This document shows, piece by piece, positions 52,820 through 61,698 of a DNA stretch of 64,000 nt (position 1 is its first letter; every line of letters begins with the position of its first letter). Both the position numbers and the translations under genes were made by a program. The DNA is taken from positions 1-64,000 of the forward strand of contig CACZKE010000009.1 in the NCBI GenBank assembly GCA_902781705.1, given 5' to 3'. Origin of the DNA: an uncultured Bacteroidia bacterium. Lineage in GTDB: Bacteria; Bacteroidota; Bacteroidia; Bacteroidales; UBA932. The notes under the pieces were generated by a model that saw only the letters and a program-made list of their open reading frames with translations, did not search any database and had not been told where the DNA came from.

Positions 52820-54095
52820 GGGCAGCGGCATCCAGAGCGTTCGACAGGTCGGCGATGATGTCGTCGGGATCTTCCAGGCCGATGGACAGGCGCATCAGGT
52901 CCGGCGCCACGCCGGCGGCGCGCAATTGCTCGTCCGTGAGTTGGCGATGCGTATGGGAGGCCGGATGCAGGATGCAGGTATGGCAGTCCGCGACATGCGT
53001 TTCGATGGTGACGAGTTTCAGGGCATCCATGAAGCGGTTGTCGAATGCGCGGCCGCCCTTGAGGCCCAGGCACATGACGCCACAGGAGCCCTCCGGCAGG
53101 TATTTGAGTTGCTTCCCATGCTCGGGATCGCCGGGAAGGTCCGGGAAACGGACCCAGGCCACGGCGGGATGGGCCTGGAGGAACTGCGCCACCTTCAGGG
53201 CGCTTTCCGTATGGCGGCGGATCCTCAGGTGGAGCGTCTGGAGTCCCAGGTTCAGATAGAAGGCGTTCTGGGGGCTCTGGATGGCCCCCAGGTCCCGCAT
53301 CAAGTGCGTGACCGCCTTCGTGATGAAGGCCGCCTTGCCGAACTTCTTCGTGTAGGTAAGCCCATGGTAGGACGCATCGGGCGTCGTGAGGCCGGGGAAC
53401 TTCTCCGCATGGGCGTCCCAGTCGAAGTTCCCGCTGTCCACGATGCAGCCGCCCACGGTCACGCCGTGACCGTCGATGTACTTGGTCGTGGAATGGGTGA
53501 CGATGTCGGCGCCCCATTCGAAGGGACGGCAATGGATCGGAGTCGCAAAGGTATTGTCCACCACCAGCGGCACACCGTGGTCATGGGCGATCTTCGCAAA
53601 GCGCTCGATATCCAGCACTTCCACACCGGGATTGGAGAGCGTTTCCCCGAAAAGGAGTTTCGTCCCGGGACGGAAGCAGGCGTTCACCTCTTCGTCCGTG
53701 GCCTTGTGGTCCACGAACGTCACCTCGATTCCCATCTGCTTCAGGGTGACGCCCAGCAGGTTGAAGGTTCCGCCGTAGATGTTGTTCAGACTCACGATGT
53801 GGTCCCCCGCCTTGCAGATGTTCAGGCAGGCGAACAGGTTCGCCGCCTGGCCGGAGGAGGTCAGGACTGCGCCCACGCCGCCTTCCAGCGCGGCAATGCG
53901 GGCTGCAACGGCATCGTTGGTGGGATTTTGGAGACGGGTGTAGAAGTAACCGCTGTCTTCCAGGTCGAAGAGCCGGCCCATCTGGTCGGAGGTCTCGTAT
54001 TTGAAGGTCGTGCTCTGCACGATGGGCATCTGCCGGGGTTCGCCGCGTCCGGGCGTGTAGCCCGCATGGACGCAAAGGGTGTCGATCTTGCTCAT
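52812..54095 (-). CDS. metY: O-acetylhomoserine aminocarboxypropyltransferase
   Basis: A 427-residue Cys/Met-metabolism PLP enzyme making homocysteine directly from O-acetylhomoserine and sulfide. TRLQNPTNDAVAARIAALEGG, SSGQAANLFA, the PLP Lys in HSTTKYIDGHG, and LHPASHTHRQL are typical of MetY. The start is MSKIDTLCVHAGY (54095); the frame upstream overlaps the promoter. It leads the metY-metX-thrA operon, divergent from an Lrp-family gene. Confidence 0.96.
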   Translation of the reverse strand: MSKIDTLCVHAGYTPGRGEPRQMPIVQSTTFKYETSDQMGRLFDLEDSGYFYTRLQNPTNDAVAARIAALEGGVGAVLTSSGQAANLFACLNICKAGDHIVSLNNIYGGTFNLLGVTLKQMGIEVTFVDHKATDEEVNACFRPGTKLLFGETLSNPGVEVLDIERFAKIAHDHGVPLVVDNTFATPIHCRPFEWGADIVTHSTTKYIDGHGVTVGGCIVDSGNFDWDAHAEKFPGLTTPDASYHGLTYTKKFGKAAFITKAVTHLMRDLGAIQSPQNAFYLNLGLQTLHLRIRRHTESALKVAQFLQAHPAVAWVRFPDLPGDPEHGKQLKYLPEGSCGVMCLGLKGGRAFDNRFMDALKLVTIETHVADCHTCILHPASHTHRQLTDEQLRAAGVAPDLMRLSIGLEDPDDIIADLSNALDAAAHA

Positions 54096-54114
54096 TTTCT
54101 TTCCATTTTCCGGA

Positions 54115-54145
54115 CAAAGGTACAATCTCCGGAACAATCTTCCAA
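54115..54145 (-). promoter_or_regulatory. Promoter of metY-metX-thrA
   Basis: On the minus strand TTG (54143-54145), 20-base spacer, TACCTTTG (54115-54122). The leader is about 15 bases, leaving no room for a SAM riboswitch. Confidence 0.78.
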
Positions 54146-54173
54146 AATTCTTCATTAAATCAGAAAATAATTC

Positions 54174-54181
54174 TATATTTG
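54174..54181 (+). promoter_or_regulatory. Promoter -7 box of the Lrp-family gene
   Basis: TATATTTG on the plus strand, about 70 bases before the ATG; the AT-rich divergent region to metY is a natural site for Lrp binding. Confidence 0.6.
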
Positions 54182-54249
54182 CCAAACAACAAGCCTTATT
54201 TGGAAAAAATGCATAGATTTTAAGCAAACCATGGAAAAATATTCTGGCC

Positions 54250-54717
54250 ATGAATGATATCCTCCTCGACTCCACCGACCTGGACATCCTCCGCGCCCTG
54301 CAGGAGAATGCCCGCCTGACCACCAAGGAACTCGCCGCCCGCGTGAACCTCTCCACCACCCCCGTCTTCGAACGGCTCAAGCGCCTGGAACGCAGCGGCT
54401 TCATCCAAAAGTACGTCGCCGTCCTGGACGCGGAGAAACTGCATCTGGGCTTCGTCGTGTTCTGCTCGGTCAAACTCAAGCAGATGAGCCGGGAAACGGC
54501 GCAGGCCTTCGTTTCCGTGGTCAAGGACATTCCGCAGGTCGCCGAGTGCTACAACATCTCCGGCGAGTACGATTATCTCCTGAAAATCCACGCTCCGGAC
54601 ATGAAATACTACAACGAGTTCATCATCAACGTCCTCGGCACCATCGACTCCATCGGCAGCATCCTTTCCTCCTTCGTGATGAACGAAATAAAAAACACGC
54701 ACGCGCTGTATCTGTAA
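54250..54717 (+). CDS. Lrp/AsnC-family transcriptional regulator
   Basis: A 155-residue regulator: helix-turn-helix DLDILRALQENARLTTKELAARVNLSTTPVFERLKRLE (about 9-46), then a RAM/ACT ligand domain (SVKLKQMSRETAQAFVS, QVAECYNISGEYDYLLKIHA). Lrp-family proteins sense amino acids; the divergent metY operon is the obvious candidate target, by position only. Confidence 0.94.
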   Translation: MNDILLDSTDLDILRALQENARLTTKELAARVNLSTTPVFERLKRLERSGFIQKYVAVLDAEKLHLGFVVFCSVKLKQMSRETAQAFVSVVKDIPQVAECYNISGEYDYLLKIHAPDMKYYNEFIINVLGTIDSIGSILSSFVMNEIKNTHALYL

Positions 54718-54728
54718 GGCTTTTTTGC

Positions 54729-54736
54729 TATCTTTG
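54729..54736 (+). promoter_or_regulatory. Promoter -7 box of the gltD-like/que/glp operon
   Basis: TATCTTTG on the plus strand, 31 bases before the first ATG of a seven-gene run with no later promoter visible. Confidence 0.65.
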
Positions 54737-54767
54737 TATATTATACAACAACCGCATCTTCTTTTTT

Positions 54768-56006
54768 ATGAAAAACAACGAAGCGCTCCGCTGCCTCCTG
54801 TGCAAGAAGCCCAAATGCTCCTTGCAGGGATGTCCTGTCCATACGCCCATTCCCGAGTGCATGCAACTCTACCGGGAAGACAAGTTGGACGAAGCGGGCA
54901 AGATCCTTTTCGACAACAATCCCCTGTCCGCCATCACCTCCCGCGTGTGCGACTGGCGGCAGTTCTGCTTTGGAAACTGTATCCTGAACGTCAAGAAAAT
55001 CCCTGTCCGCTGGTACGAGATCGAGCAGGAGATTTCCGACGCTTACCTGTTCAGCGTCACGCTCAAACGGGAGTCGGACCTCCTCTCCGGCAAGCGCGTC
55101 GCCCTCGTCGGGGCCGGTCCCGTGGGCATCGTCGCCGCCATCTGGCTGTACCGCCTGGGTGCCGAGATAAGCATCGCCGACGCGAATCCCCGCATCGGCG
55201 GCGTCCTCCGCTACGGTATCCCCGGTTTCCGCCTGGACAAGAAATATGTCAACGCCTACGAGCGCCTGCTCCTCGGAGCCGGGATCGAGTTCCAGGGCGG
55301 CATCGAGATAGGCCGGGACATCGAACTGGCCCGCGTGGCAGCCCGCTATGACGCGGTCCTGCTGGGCACCGGCGCCGAGAAAGCGGCCCTGCTGAACATT
55401 CCCGGCGAAGGGAAGGGGCTCCAGGCGCTTCCGTTCCTGAAGAACCCGTCGGCCTTCGACCTGGGCCGCAAAGTCATCGTCATCGGCGGTGGCAACGTCG
55501 CCATGGACGCGAGCCGCACCGCCGTCCGGCACGGTGCCGAGACCTGGATCTACTACCGCAAGGACTACGGCAACATGCCGGCGAACCCCATCGAGGTGGA
55601 GGAAGCCATGCGTGACGGGGTCCATTTCCGCGTCTTCCAGGCCCCCGTGGAGGTCCGTACCGGCAGCGTCGTTTTCTGCGACTGCGAGAACGTGACGGAT
55701 CCCGCGACCGGAAAGGTCCGCACCCGCATTATCGAGGGCACCGAGCACGAGGTCGAATGCGACACCCTCCTTTCCGCCATCAGCGAGAAGCCGGACTTCT
55801 CCGTTTTCAACGGCTGCGAACCCGTCCTGGACGAAAAGGGTGACCTGGTCGTGGACGAAAACGGCCTCGCCTCCATCCAGGGCATCGACAACGTCTATGT
55901 CGCCGGCGACTTCCTCTTCGGTCCCAAGACCGTCGTCGAGGCCGTCGCCTCCGCCCGCAAGGCCGTGGATGCCATCGTCGCCCGTTTCAGCGCTGCCAAG
56001 ATATGA
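54768..56006 (+). CDS. GltD-like NAD(P)-dependent FAD oxidoreductase
   Basis: A 412-residue flavoprotein of the glutamate synthase small-subunit family. N-terminal cysteines for Fe-S clusters are in CLLCKKPKCSLQGCPVHTPIP and CDWRQFCFGNC; VALVGAGPVGIVAAIWL binds FAD, the GVLRYGIPGFRL motif is diagnostic, and VIVIGGGNVAMDASRTAVRHG binds NAD(P). It lacks a glutamate synthase large subunit beside it, so it may serve another electron-transfer partner. The frame is open from 54546; ATG 54768 is chosen for its family-like start after the promoter. Confidence 0.88.
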   Translation: MKNNEALRCLLCKKPKCSLQGCPVHTPIPECMQLYREDKLDEAGKILFDNNPLSAITSRVCDWRQFCFGNCILNVKKIPVRWYEIEQEISDAYLFSVTLKRESDLLSGKRVALVGAGPVGIVAAIWLYRLGAEISIADANPRIGGVLRYGIPGFRLDKKYVNAYERLLLGAGIEFQGGIEIGRDIELARVAARYDAVLLGTGAEKAALLNIPGEGKGLQALPFLKNPSAFDLGRKVIVIGGGNVAMDASRTAVRHGAETWIYYRKDYGNMPANPIEVEEAMRDGVHFRVFQAPVEVRTGSVVFCDCENVTDPATGKVRTRIIEGTEHEVECDTLLSAISEKPDFSVFNGCEPVLDEKGDLVVDENGLASIQGIDNVYVAGDFLFGPKTVVEAVASARKAVDAIVARFSAAKI

Positions 56007-56644
56007 AAGCCATCCTGGTATATTCCGGCGGACTGGACAGTACGACGATGCTGTACGAATACAGGGACAGCATCGCGCTGGCCGTGTCCTTCGACTACGG
56101 TTCCAAGCACAACGCGAAGGAACTCGCATTTGCGGCGGAGCACTGTGAAAAACTGGGAATCCCCCACCGGGTCATCCCGCTGGATTTCATCGGCAAATAT
56201 TTCCGGAGCGACCTGCTCCTTTCCGGCGGCGACATCCCGGAGGGAAGTTATGCCGACGACAACATGAAATCCACCGTGGTCCCGTTCCGAAATGGCATCA
56301 TGCTCGCCGTGGCGGCGGGCCTTGCCGAAAGCATGGACCTGGACACGGTCCTGCTGGCGAACCACGGCGGGGACCACGCCATCTACCCGGACTGCAGGCC
56401 GGAATTCATCGAGGCCTTCGACCGGGCGGCCGAGGCCGGCACCTACAACGGCGTCCGCATCGTCTCCCCTTACTGCAACCTGACCAAGCGGGACATCGCC
56501 CTGCGCGGGAAGGAACTCGGCATCGACTACAGCCGCACCTGGTCCTGCTACAAGGGCGGGGAGAAACACTGCGGCCGCTGCGGCACCTGCACAGAACGGA
56601 AAGAGGCCCTGGAGGGCTTCGACCCCACTGAATACGAAGAATAA
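56003..56644 (+). CDS. queC: 7-cyano-7-deazaguanine synthase
   Basis: A 213-residue ATP-pyrophosphatase-fold enzyme making preQ0 for queuosine. YSGGLDSTTMLYEY is the PP-loop, and four cysteines in CYKGGEKHCGRCGTC bind zinc. Length is normal. Its start overlaps the flavoprotein stop by four bases. Confidence 0.96.
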   Translation: MKAILVYSGGLDSTTMLYEYRDSIALAVSFDYGSKHNAKELAFAAEHCEKLGIPHRVIPLDFIGKYFRSDLLLSGGDIPEGSYADDNMKSTVVPFRNGIMLAVAAGLAESMDLDTVLLANHGGDHAIYPDCRPEFIEAFDRAAEAGTYNGVRIVSPYCNLTKRDIALRGKELGIDYSRTWSCYKGGEKHCGRCGTCTERKEALEGFDPTEYEE

Positions 56645-56650
56645 ACGCCT

Positions 56651-56983
56651 ATGTACTACGTTTGCAAAAGACTGGAAATCTCCGCGGCCCACTCCCTGAT
56701 GCTTTCCTACGAGAGCAAGTGCGAGGACCTGCACGGCCACAACTGGATCGTCAAGATCTACTGCAAGTCGGAGACCCTGAACCAGGACGGCATGGTCACG
56801 GACTTCACCCTCATCAAGCGGGACATCGAGAAAGCCCTGGACCACAAGAACCTGAACGACGTCCTGCCCATGAATCCCACGGCCGAGAACATTGCCCGCT
56901 GGATCTGCGACAACACCCCCAACGCCTACAAGGTGGAGGTCTGGGAGTCCGAGATGAACATGGCCGCCTACGAGCGCGACTAG
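56651..56983 (+). CDS. queD: 6-carboxytetrahydropterin synthase
   Basis: A 110-residue PTPS-family enzyme of the queuosine route. Zinc His residues lie in SAAHSLML and LHGHNW, the catalytic Cys in SKCEDLHGHN, and Glu in YKVEVWESEMNMAAY near the end. Its stop shares a base with the queE start. Confidence 0.94.
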   Translation: MYYVCKRLEISAAHSLMLSYESKCEDLHGHNWIVKIYCKSETLNQDGMVTDFTLIKRDIEKALDHKNLNDVLPMNPTAENIARWICDNTPNAYKVEVWESEMNMAAYERD

Positions 56984-57555
56984 TGTACCGGATCAACGAA
57001 ATATTCTACAGCCTGCAAGGCGAAGGATACTGGACAGGGACGCCGATGGTGTTCCTGCGGATGTCCGGCTGCAACCTGCAGTGCCCGTTCTGCGATACGG
57101 ACCACCAGGCCTGCACCGAAATGACGGCGGAGCAGATCGTGGAAGCCATTTCGGCGGTTGCCGGGGAGTGCCGCCGCGTCTGCGTGACCGGCGGCGAGCC
57201 GTCCCTGCAACTGGACCGTCCGCTGGTGGAGGCCCTGCATGGAGCCGGGTACCGGATCCATGTGGAAACGAACGGGACCCGTCCCCTGCCGGAAGGCGTG
57301 GACTGGGTCACGGTAAGTCCCAAGGCCGATGTCCCCGGTCTCAAAGGCGACGGAACGGTGGCATTGACCAAGGCCGATGAAGTAAAAGTCGTTTTCCTCG
57401 GGAACGACGTAGAGAAGTGGGCGGAATTCCCGGCCGCGTGGCATTTCCTCCAGCCGTGCTCCTGCGCCAATACGGCGGAGACTGTCGATTATATCCAGCG
57501 GCATCCGCGGTGGCGGCTGTCGCTGCAGACCCATAAATACTTGAACATCAGATGA
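56983..57555 (+). CDS. queE: 7-carboxy-7-deazaguanine synthase
   Basis: A 190-residue radical SAM enzyme forming the deazaguanine ring. INEIFYSLQGEGYWTGTPM is the family start, CNLQCPFC the CX3CX2C cluster motif, and CVTGGEPSLQ the SAM-binding GGE. It starts at GTG (56983), whose G is the last base of the queD TAG stop; the longer frame from 56662 is antisense-free shadow of queD in another frame. The stop overlaps glpA by four bases. Confidence 0.93.
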   Translation: MYRINEIFYSLQGEGYWTGTPMVFLRMSGCNLQCPFCDTDHQACTEMTAEQIVEAISAVAGECRRVCVTGGEPSLQLDRPLVEALHGAGYRIHVETNGTRPLPEGVDWVTVSPKADVPGLKGDGTVALTKADEVKVVFLGNDVEKWAEFPAAWHFLQPCSCANTAETVDYIQRHPRWRLSLQTHKYLNIR

Positions 57556-59147
57556 AACGGAACGAGTATGACGTCATCATCGTAGGCGGTGGCATCACCG
57601 GGGCCGGCACGGCCCGGGACTGCGCGATGCGGGGACTGAAGGTCCTTCTCATCGAGCGGCACGACATCGCCACCGGAGCGACGGGCCGGAACCACGGCCT
57701 CCTGCATTCCGGGGCGCGCTACGCCGTCACCGACCAGGAATCGGCCAACGAGTGCATCCGCGAGAACATGATCCTCCGCCGGATCGCCTCCCACTGCGTG
57801 GACGAGACCGACGGCTTCTTCATCACCCTCCCGGAGGACGACCTCAACTACCAGGCGAAGTTCGTGGAGTCCTGCCTCGCCGCCGGCATCCCGGCCGAGA
57901 TCGTGGACCCGAAGGACGCCCTGCGGATGGAACCGTCCCTGAATCCGGAACTGATCGGCGCGGTGAAGGTGCCCGACGGCAGCGTGGATCCGTTCCGCCT
58001 GTGCGCCGCCAATATGGTGGACGCGAAATTACATGGAGCGCAGGTGCTTCTGTATACGGAGGTTACCGGATTCATCAAGAACGGCGACCGGATCGTGGGC
58101 GTGAAGACCTACAACCACCAGACACATAAGAGCGGCGAGTATTACGCGCACATCACCGTCAATGCCGCCGGCATCTGGGGCCAGCACATCGCGGACCTCG
58201 CCGGGGTGAAGATCGGCATGTTCCCGGCCAAGGGAGCCCTCCTCATCTTCGCGCACCGGGTCAACGGCATCGTCATCAACCGCTGCCGCAAGCCCGCCAA
58301 CGCGGATATCCTCGTACCGGGCGATACGGTATGCATCATCGGCACCACCTCCACCAAGATTCCGTTCGAGGAATGCGACGGAGTGCGGGTGACACCGGAA
58401 GAAGTGAACCTCCTCGTGGAGGAAGGTGCCAAACTGGCTCCGGCCCTCGCCAGCACCCGGATCCTCCGGGCCTATGCCGGCGTCCGTCCGCTCGTCTCCG
58501 CCGACAATGACCCGTCCGGCCGCAACATCAGCCGCGGCATCGTTTGCCTGGACCACGAGCAGCGGGACGGGCTGAAGGGGTTCATCACCATTACCGGCGG
58601 CAAACTCATGACCTACCGCCTGATGGCGGAGATGGCCACCGACATGGTGTGCAGGAAACTCTCCATCGACAAAGCCTGCGAAACGGCGGAGATTCCCCTG
58701 CCGGGAGCCGGGGTCCAGTCCTTCCGTGAGGTCGCGGAAAAGATCTGGGAGAACCCGACGACAGTCCAGAAGGCCGTCGCGGGGCGCCTGGGCACCGGCG
58801 CCGCCCGCGTGCAGGCGGCCGATTCGCTGGACCAGTCCCTCATCTGCGAATGCGAGGAAGTATCCGTGGGCGAGATCAATTCCGCCATCGAACGGCTGGA
58901 CGTGAGCGGCCTGACGGACCTGCGCCGGCGCACGCGCGTGGGCATGGGCACCTGCCAGGGCGAACTCTGCGGCTGTCGCGCCGCCGGCCTGCTGGCCAAG
59001 GCTCACGGATGCACGGACCGCGCCCGGGAAGACCTGAAAGAATTCATGACCGAACGCTGGAAAGGAATGTATCCCATCGGCTGGGGTGATGCGCTCCGCG
59101 AGGCGGAATACACACAGTGGGTCTATAAACACGTACTGGGCGTATGA
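57552..59147 (+). CDS. glpA: Anaerobic glycerol-3-phosphate dehydrogenase subunit A
   Basis: A 531-residue flavoprotein oxidising glycerol-3-phosphate to dihydroxyacetone phosphate. DVIIVGGGITGAGTARDCAMRGLKVLLIER binds FAD, and a C-terminal BFD-like domain with CECEEVS and GTCQGELCGC holds an Fe-S cluster. It acts with GlpB and GlpC at the inner membrane, passing electrons to menaquinone. Coupled by four-base overlaps at both ends. Confidence 0.96.
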   Translation: MKRNEYDVIIVGGGITGAGTARDCAMRGLKVLLIERHDIATGATGRNHGLLHSGARYAVTDQESANECIRENMILRRIASHCVDETDGFFITLPEDDLNYQAKFVESCLAAGIPAEIVDPKDALRMEPSLNPELIGAVKVPDGSVDPFRLCAANMVDAKLHGAQVLLYTEVTGFIKNGDRIVGVKTYNHQTHKSGEYYAHITVNAAGIWGQHIADLAGVKIGMFPAKGALLIFAHRVNGIVINRCRKPANADILVPGDTVCIIGTTSTKIPFEECDGVRVTPEEVNLLVEEGAKLAPALASTRILRAYAGVRPLVSADNDPSGRNISRGIVCLDHEQRDGLKGFITITGGKLMTYRLMAEMATDMVCRKLSIDKACETAEIPLPGAGVQSFREVAEKIWENPTTVQKAVAGRLGTGAARVQAADSLDQSLICECEEVSVGEINSAIERLDVSGLTDLRRRTRVGMGTCQGELCGCRAAGLLAKAHGCTDRAREDLKEFMTERWKGMYPIGWGDALREAEYTQWVYKHVLGV

Positions 59148-60277
59148 GATTCGATACGGTGATCATCGGTGGCGGCCTTTCGGGCCTCACCGCCGGCATC
59201 AGCCTCCAGGAGGCGGGCCGGAAAGTCTTGATCGTGAGCGCCGGACAGAACGCGATGCATTTCTTCTCCGGCAATTTCGAGGACATCGGCCCCGCCCGGG
59301 ACCGGGTGTCCGCCCTCTTTGCGGCGGCCGGCGTCCGGACCAACGCCATGGACGGTTTTCAACTGATGCCCATGGGCTCCTTCCGCCCTGCATCCCTTAC
59401 TTTGGAGGACGTCACGGTATTCCCGGACGAACACGCGGCGGAGAAAGCCCTCATCGTCAATTTCACGGGCTTCCACGACTTCTACGGCACCTTCATCGCC
59501 GAGGCGCTGGAAAAGGCCGGGGCCACCTGCCGCATCCGCTTCGTGCGCCTGCCCGAGATGGAGCATCTGCGGCTGAGTCCCAGCGAGATGCGCTCGGTCA
59601 ACATCGCCCGTGCCATGGACGAGTACTGGGAGAAGGTCGTCGGGGACATCCGCGTCCTGCATAAGGACGAGGATCTCATTATCCTGCCCCAGGTATTCGG
59701 CCTCAAGGACACGGCCGTGCTGGACAAGATCCGCACTGCCCTGCCCGCCCGCGTCGCCTTCGTGGGCACGATGCCTCCATCGGTCCCCGGCATCCGCACC
59801 CAGATGCTGCTGAAACGGCGTTTCGAGGTACTGGGAGGCACTTTCCTGATGGGCGACGAAGTCACTTCCGCCGCCCTGCACGAAGGGGTCGTGAGCAGCA
59901 TCACCACCCGGAACCTGGATACGGCCCGGATCTTCGCGGACCATTTCATCCTCGCTTCCGGCGGCTATTTCTCCAAGGGACTCGTCACCACGCCCACACA
60001 GGTCACCGAACCCCTGTTCGGCCTGGACATCGCCTATCCGGAGAACCGGAGCGACTGGTACGATGCCGATTTCTTCGCTCACCAGCCCTACATGGACTTC
60101 GGCGTCAAGACCGACGCGGAACTGCATGCCATCAAGGACGGGGAACCTGTGCAGAACCTGTTCGCCATCGGCTCCGTCCTGGGGAACACCCGGAAGGAAG
60201 ACTTCGGAACGGCGGCCGGCATGGCCATCCGGACGGCCTTCGCGGCCGTGGACACCATCAAAGGAGGTAACGTATGA
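59144..60277 (+). CDS. glpB: Anaerobic glycerol-3-phosphate dehydrogenase subunit B
   Basis: A 377-residue subunit with an N-terminal dinucleotide-binding VIIGGGLSGLTAGISLQEAG and GlpB-type blocks (PPSVPGIRTQMLLKRRFE, GGYFSKGLV). It probably mediates electron transfer between GlpA and GlpC. Four-base overlap with glpA and glpC. Confidence 0.94.
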   Translation: MRFDTVIIGGGLSGLTAGISLQEAGRKVLIVSAGQNAMHFFSGNFEDIGPARDRVSALFAAAGVRTNAMDGFQLMPMGSFRPASLTLEDVTVFPDEHAAEKALIVNFTGFHDFYGTFIAEALEKAGATCRIRFVRLPEMEHLRLSPSEMRSVNIARAMDEYWEKVVGDIRVLHKDEDLIILPQVFGLKDTAVLDKIRTALPARVAFVGTMPPSVPGIRTQMLLKRRFEVLGGTFLMGDEVTSAALHEGVVSSITTRNLDTARIFADHFILASGGYFSKGLVTTPTQVTEPLFGLDIAYPENRSDWYDADFFAHQPYMDFGVKTDAELHAIKDGEPVQNLFAIGSVLGNTRKEDFGTAAGMAIRTAFAAVDTIKGGNV

Positions 60278-61491
60278 AACTGCAGGAATATACCGCCAGC
60301 GCCCATAATTTCGAGGAGTGCATGAAATGCACCATCTGCACGGCTTACTGTCCGGTCGTGCCGGTGAATCCGCGCTATCCCGGCCCCAAGCAGGCCGGTC
60401 CGGACGGCGAACGCCTCCGCCTGAAGGATCCGTATTTCTTCAACCAGGCGCTCAAGTACTGCCTGAACTGCAAGCGGTGCGAAGTCGTGTGCCCTTCCGG
60501 CGTGAAGGTGGCCGACATCATCCAGTCCGCCCGGATGAAATACGGAAACGAACAGCCCCGCCTGCGCGACCGGATGCTCGCCAGCACCGATTTCATGGGC
60601 AGCGTGGCCCGTCCGTTCGCTCCCCTGGTGAACGGAGTCACCGGCTTGGGCATCACCAAGACCGTCCTGGATGCGACTTTCGCCATCGACCGGCACCGCA
60701 CCTTCCCGAAATACAGCGGACGCAGTTTCGAGCGCTGGCTCAAGCGCCGCTCCAAGGAGCAGGCCAAGTTCGACAAGCAGGTGGCCTATTTCCACGGCTG
60801 CTACGTGAACTACAACTACCCCCAGTTGGGTAAGGACTTCGTGAAGGTGATGAACGCCCTCGGCATCGGCGTACAACTCCTGGAGAAGGAAAAATGCTGC
60901 GGAGTGGCCCTCATTGCCAACGGGATGTACAAGAAGGCAACCAAGAACGCCGAGCACAACGTCGTGGCGCTGCAGAAAGCCGTGGATGCCGGACTCACCG
61001 TCCTGACCACCTCCTCCACCTGCACGATGACCATGCGCGAAGAATACCCGGAACTCCTGAAGGTCGATAACGCCGGCGTCCGGGACTCCATCCTCCTCGC
61101 CACCCGCTACATCTGGCAGCTCCTGGAATCCGGTGCGGCCACGCTCAAGTTCAAGGAGAACTACCGGGCCCGCATCGCCTACCACACGCCCTGCCACCTG
61201 GAACGGCTGGGCTGGGGCATCTTCTCCACCGAACTCCTGAAGATGATTCCGGGTGTGGAGTTCACCATGCTGGACTCCAACTGCTGCGGCATCTCGGGCA
61301 CCTACGGCTTCAAGAAGGAGAACTACGAGGCCTCCCAGGCCATCGGCAAACCGTTGTTCGACCAGATCAAGTCCGTGAACCCGGACTTCGTTGCCTGCGA
61401 CTGCGAAACCTGCAAGTGGCAGCTCGAAATGTCCACCGGCTACACGGTCAAGCACCCCATCTCCATCCTCGCCGAAGCGATAGAAGACTAG
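60274..61491 (+). CDS. glpC: Anaerobic glycerol-3-phosphate dehydrogenase subunit C
   Basis: A 405-residue membrane-anchor/electron-transfer subunit. Two [4Fe-4S] motifs lie in CMKCTICTAYCPVVP and CLNCKRCEVVCPSG near the N-terminus, and two CCG domains follow (LLEKEKCCGVAL; TPCHLE...NCCGISGTYGF). It completes the GlpABC complex and is the last gene before the AT-rich island. Confidence 0.96.
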   Translation: MKLQEYTASAHNFEECMKCTICTAYCPVVPVNPRYPGPKQAGPDGERLRLKDPYFFNQALKYCLNCKRCEVVCPSGVKVADIIQSARMKYGNEQPRLRDRMLASTDFMGSVARPFAPLVNGVTGLGITKTVLDATFAIDRHRTFPKYSGRSFERWLKRRSKEQAKFDKQVAYFHGCYVNYNYPQLGKDFVKVMNALGIGVQLLEKEKCCGVALIANGMYKKATKNAEHNVVALQKAVDAGLTVLTTSSTCTMTMREEYPELLKVDNAGVRDSILLATRYIWQLLESGAATLKFKENYRARIAYHTPCHLERLGWGIFSTELLKMIPGVEFTMLDSNCCGISGTYGFKKENYEASQAIGKPLFDQIKSVNPDFVACDCETCKWQLEMSTGYTVKHPISILAEAIED

Positions 61492-61698
61492 GAAATAACA
61501 GATTTAACCAGATATAACTATCAGTTCACACTTTAATTGTTTTATTTATGGATGGAGAATCCTCTCGAAACTGACCCCCTCTTGGTCCAACTTGGACAAG
61601 TTGCCTCCAACTTGAAATCAAACGTTCAAGACGTCTTTAATCGGATGCTTACTTAAAAACGATATTACTCATTTGAGTTTCAATTCGAGTATGCGATC
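61492..61698. other. AT-rich boundary after glpC
   Basis: Base composition falls sharply at the glpC stop. The stretch has a palindrome CAACTTG-GA-CAAGTTG (within 61595-61616) and repeated CCAACTTG. It marks the junction between GC-rich backbone and an acquired island. Confidence 0.5.
61552..61656 (+). CDS. Possible 34-residue peptide or gene remnant
   Basis: An ATG-started frame of 34 codons giving MENPLETDPLLVQLG and an amphipathic C-terminal half ending VFNRMLT. It lies at the island boundary. It may be a remnant N-terminus of a gene broken by island insertion, a real small peptide or chance; no family is recognised. Confidence 0.25.
   Translation: MENPLETDPLLVQLGQVASNLKSNVQDVFNRMLT

Noticed and set aside
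54096-54249. SAM riboswitch upstream of metY
   Set aside because: The promoter -7 box is about 20 bases from the metY ATG, leaving no space, and no SAM-box motifs are seen.
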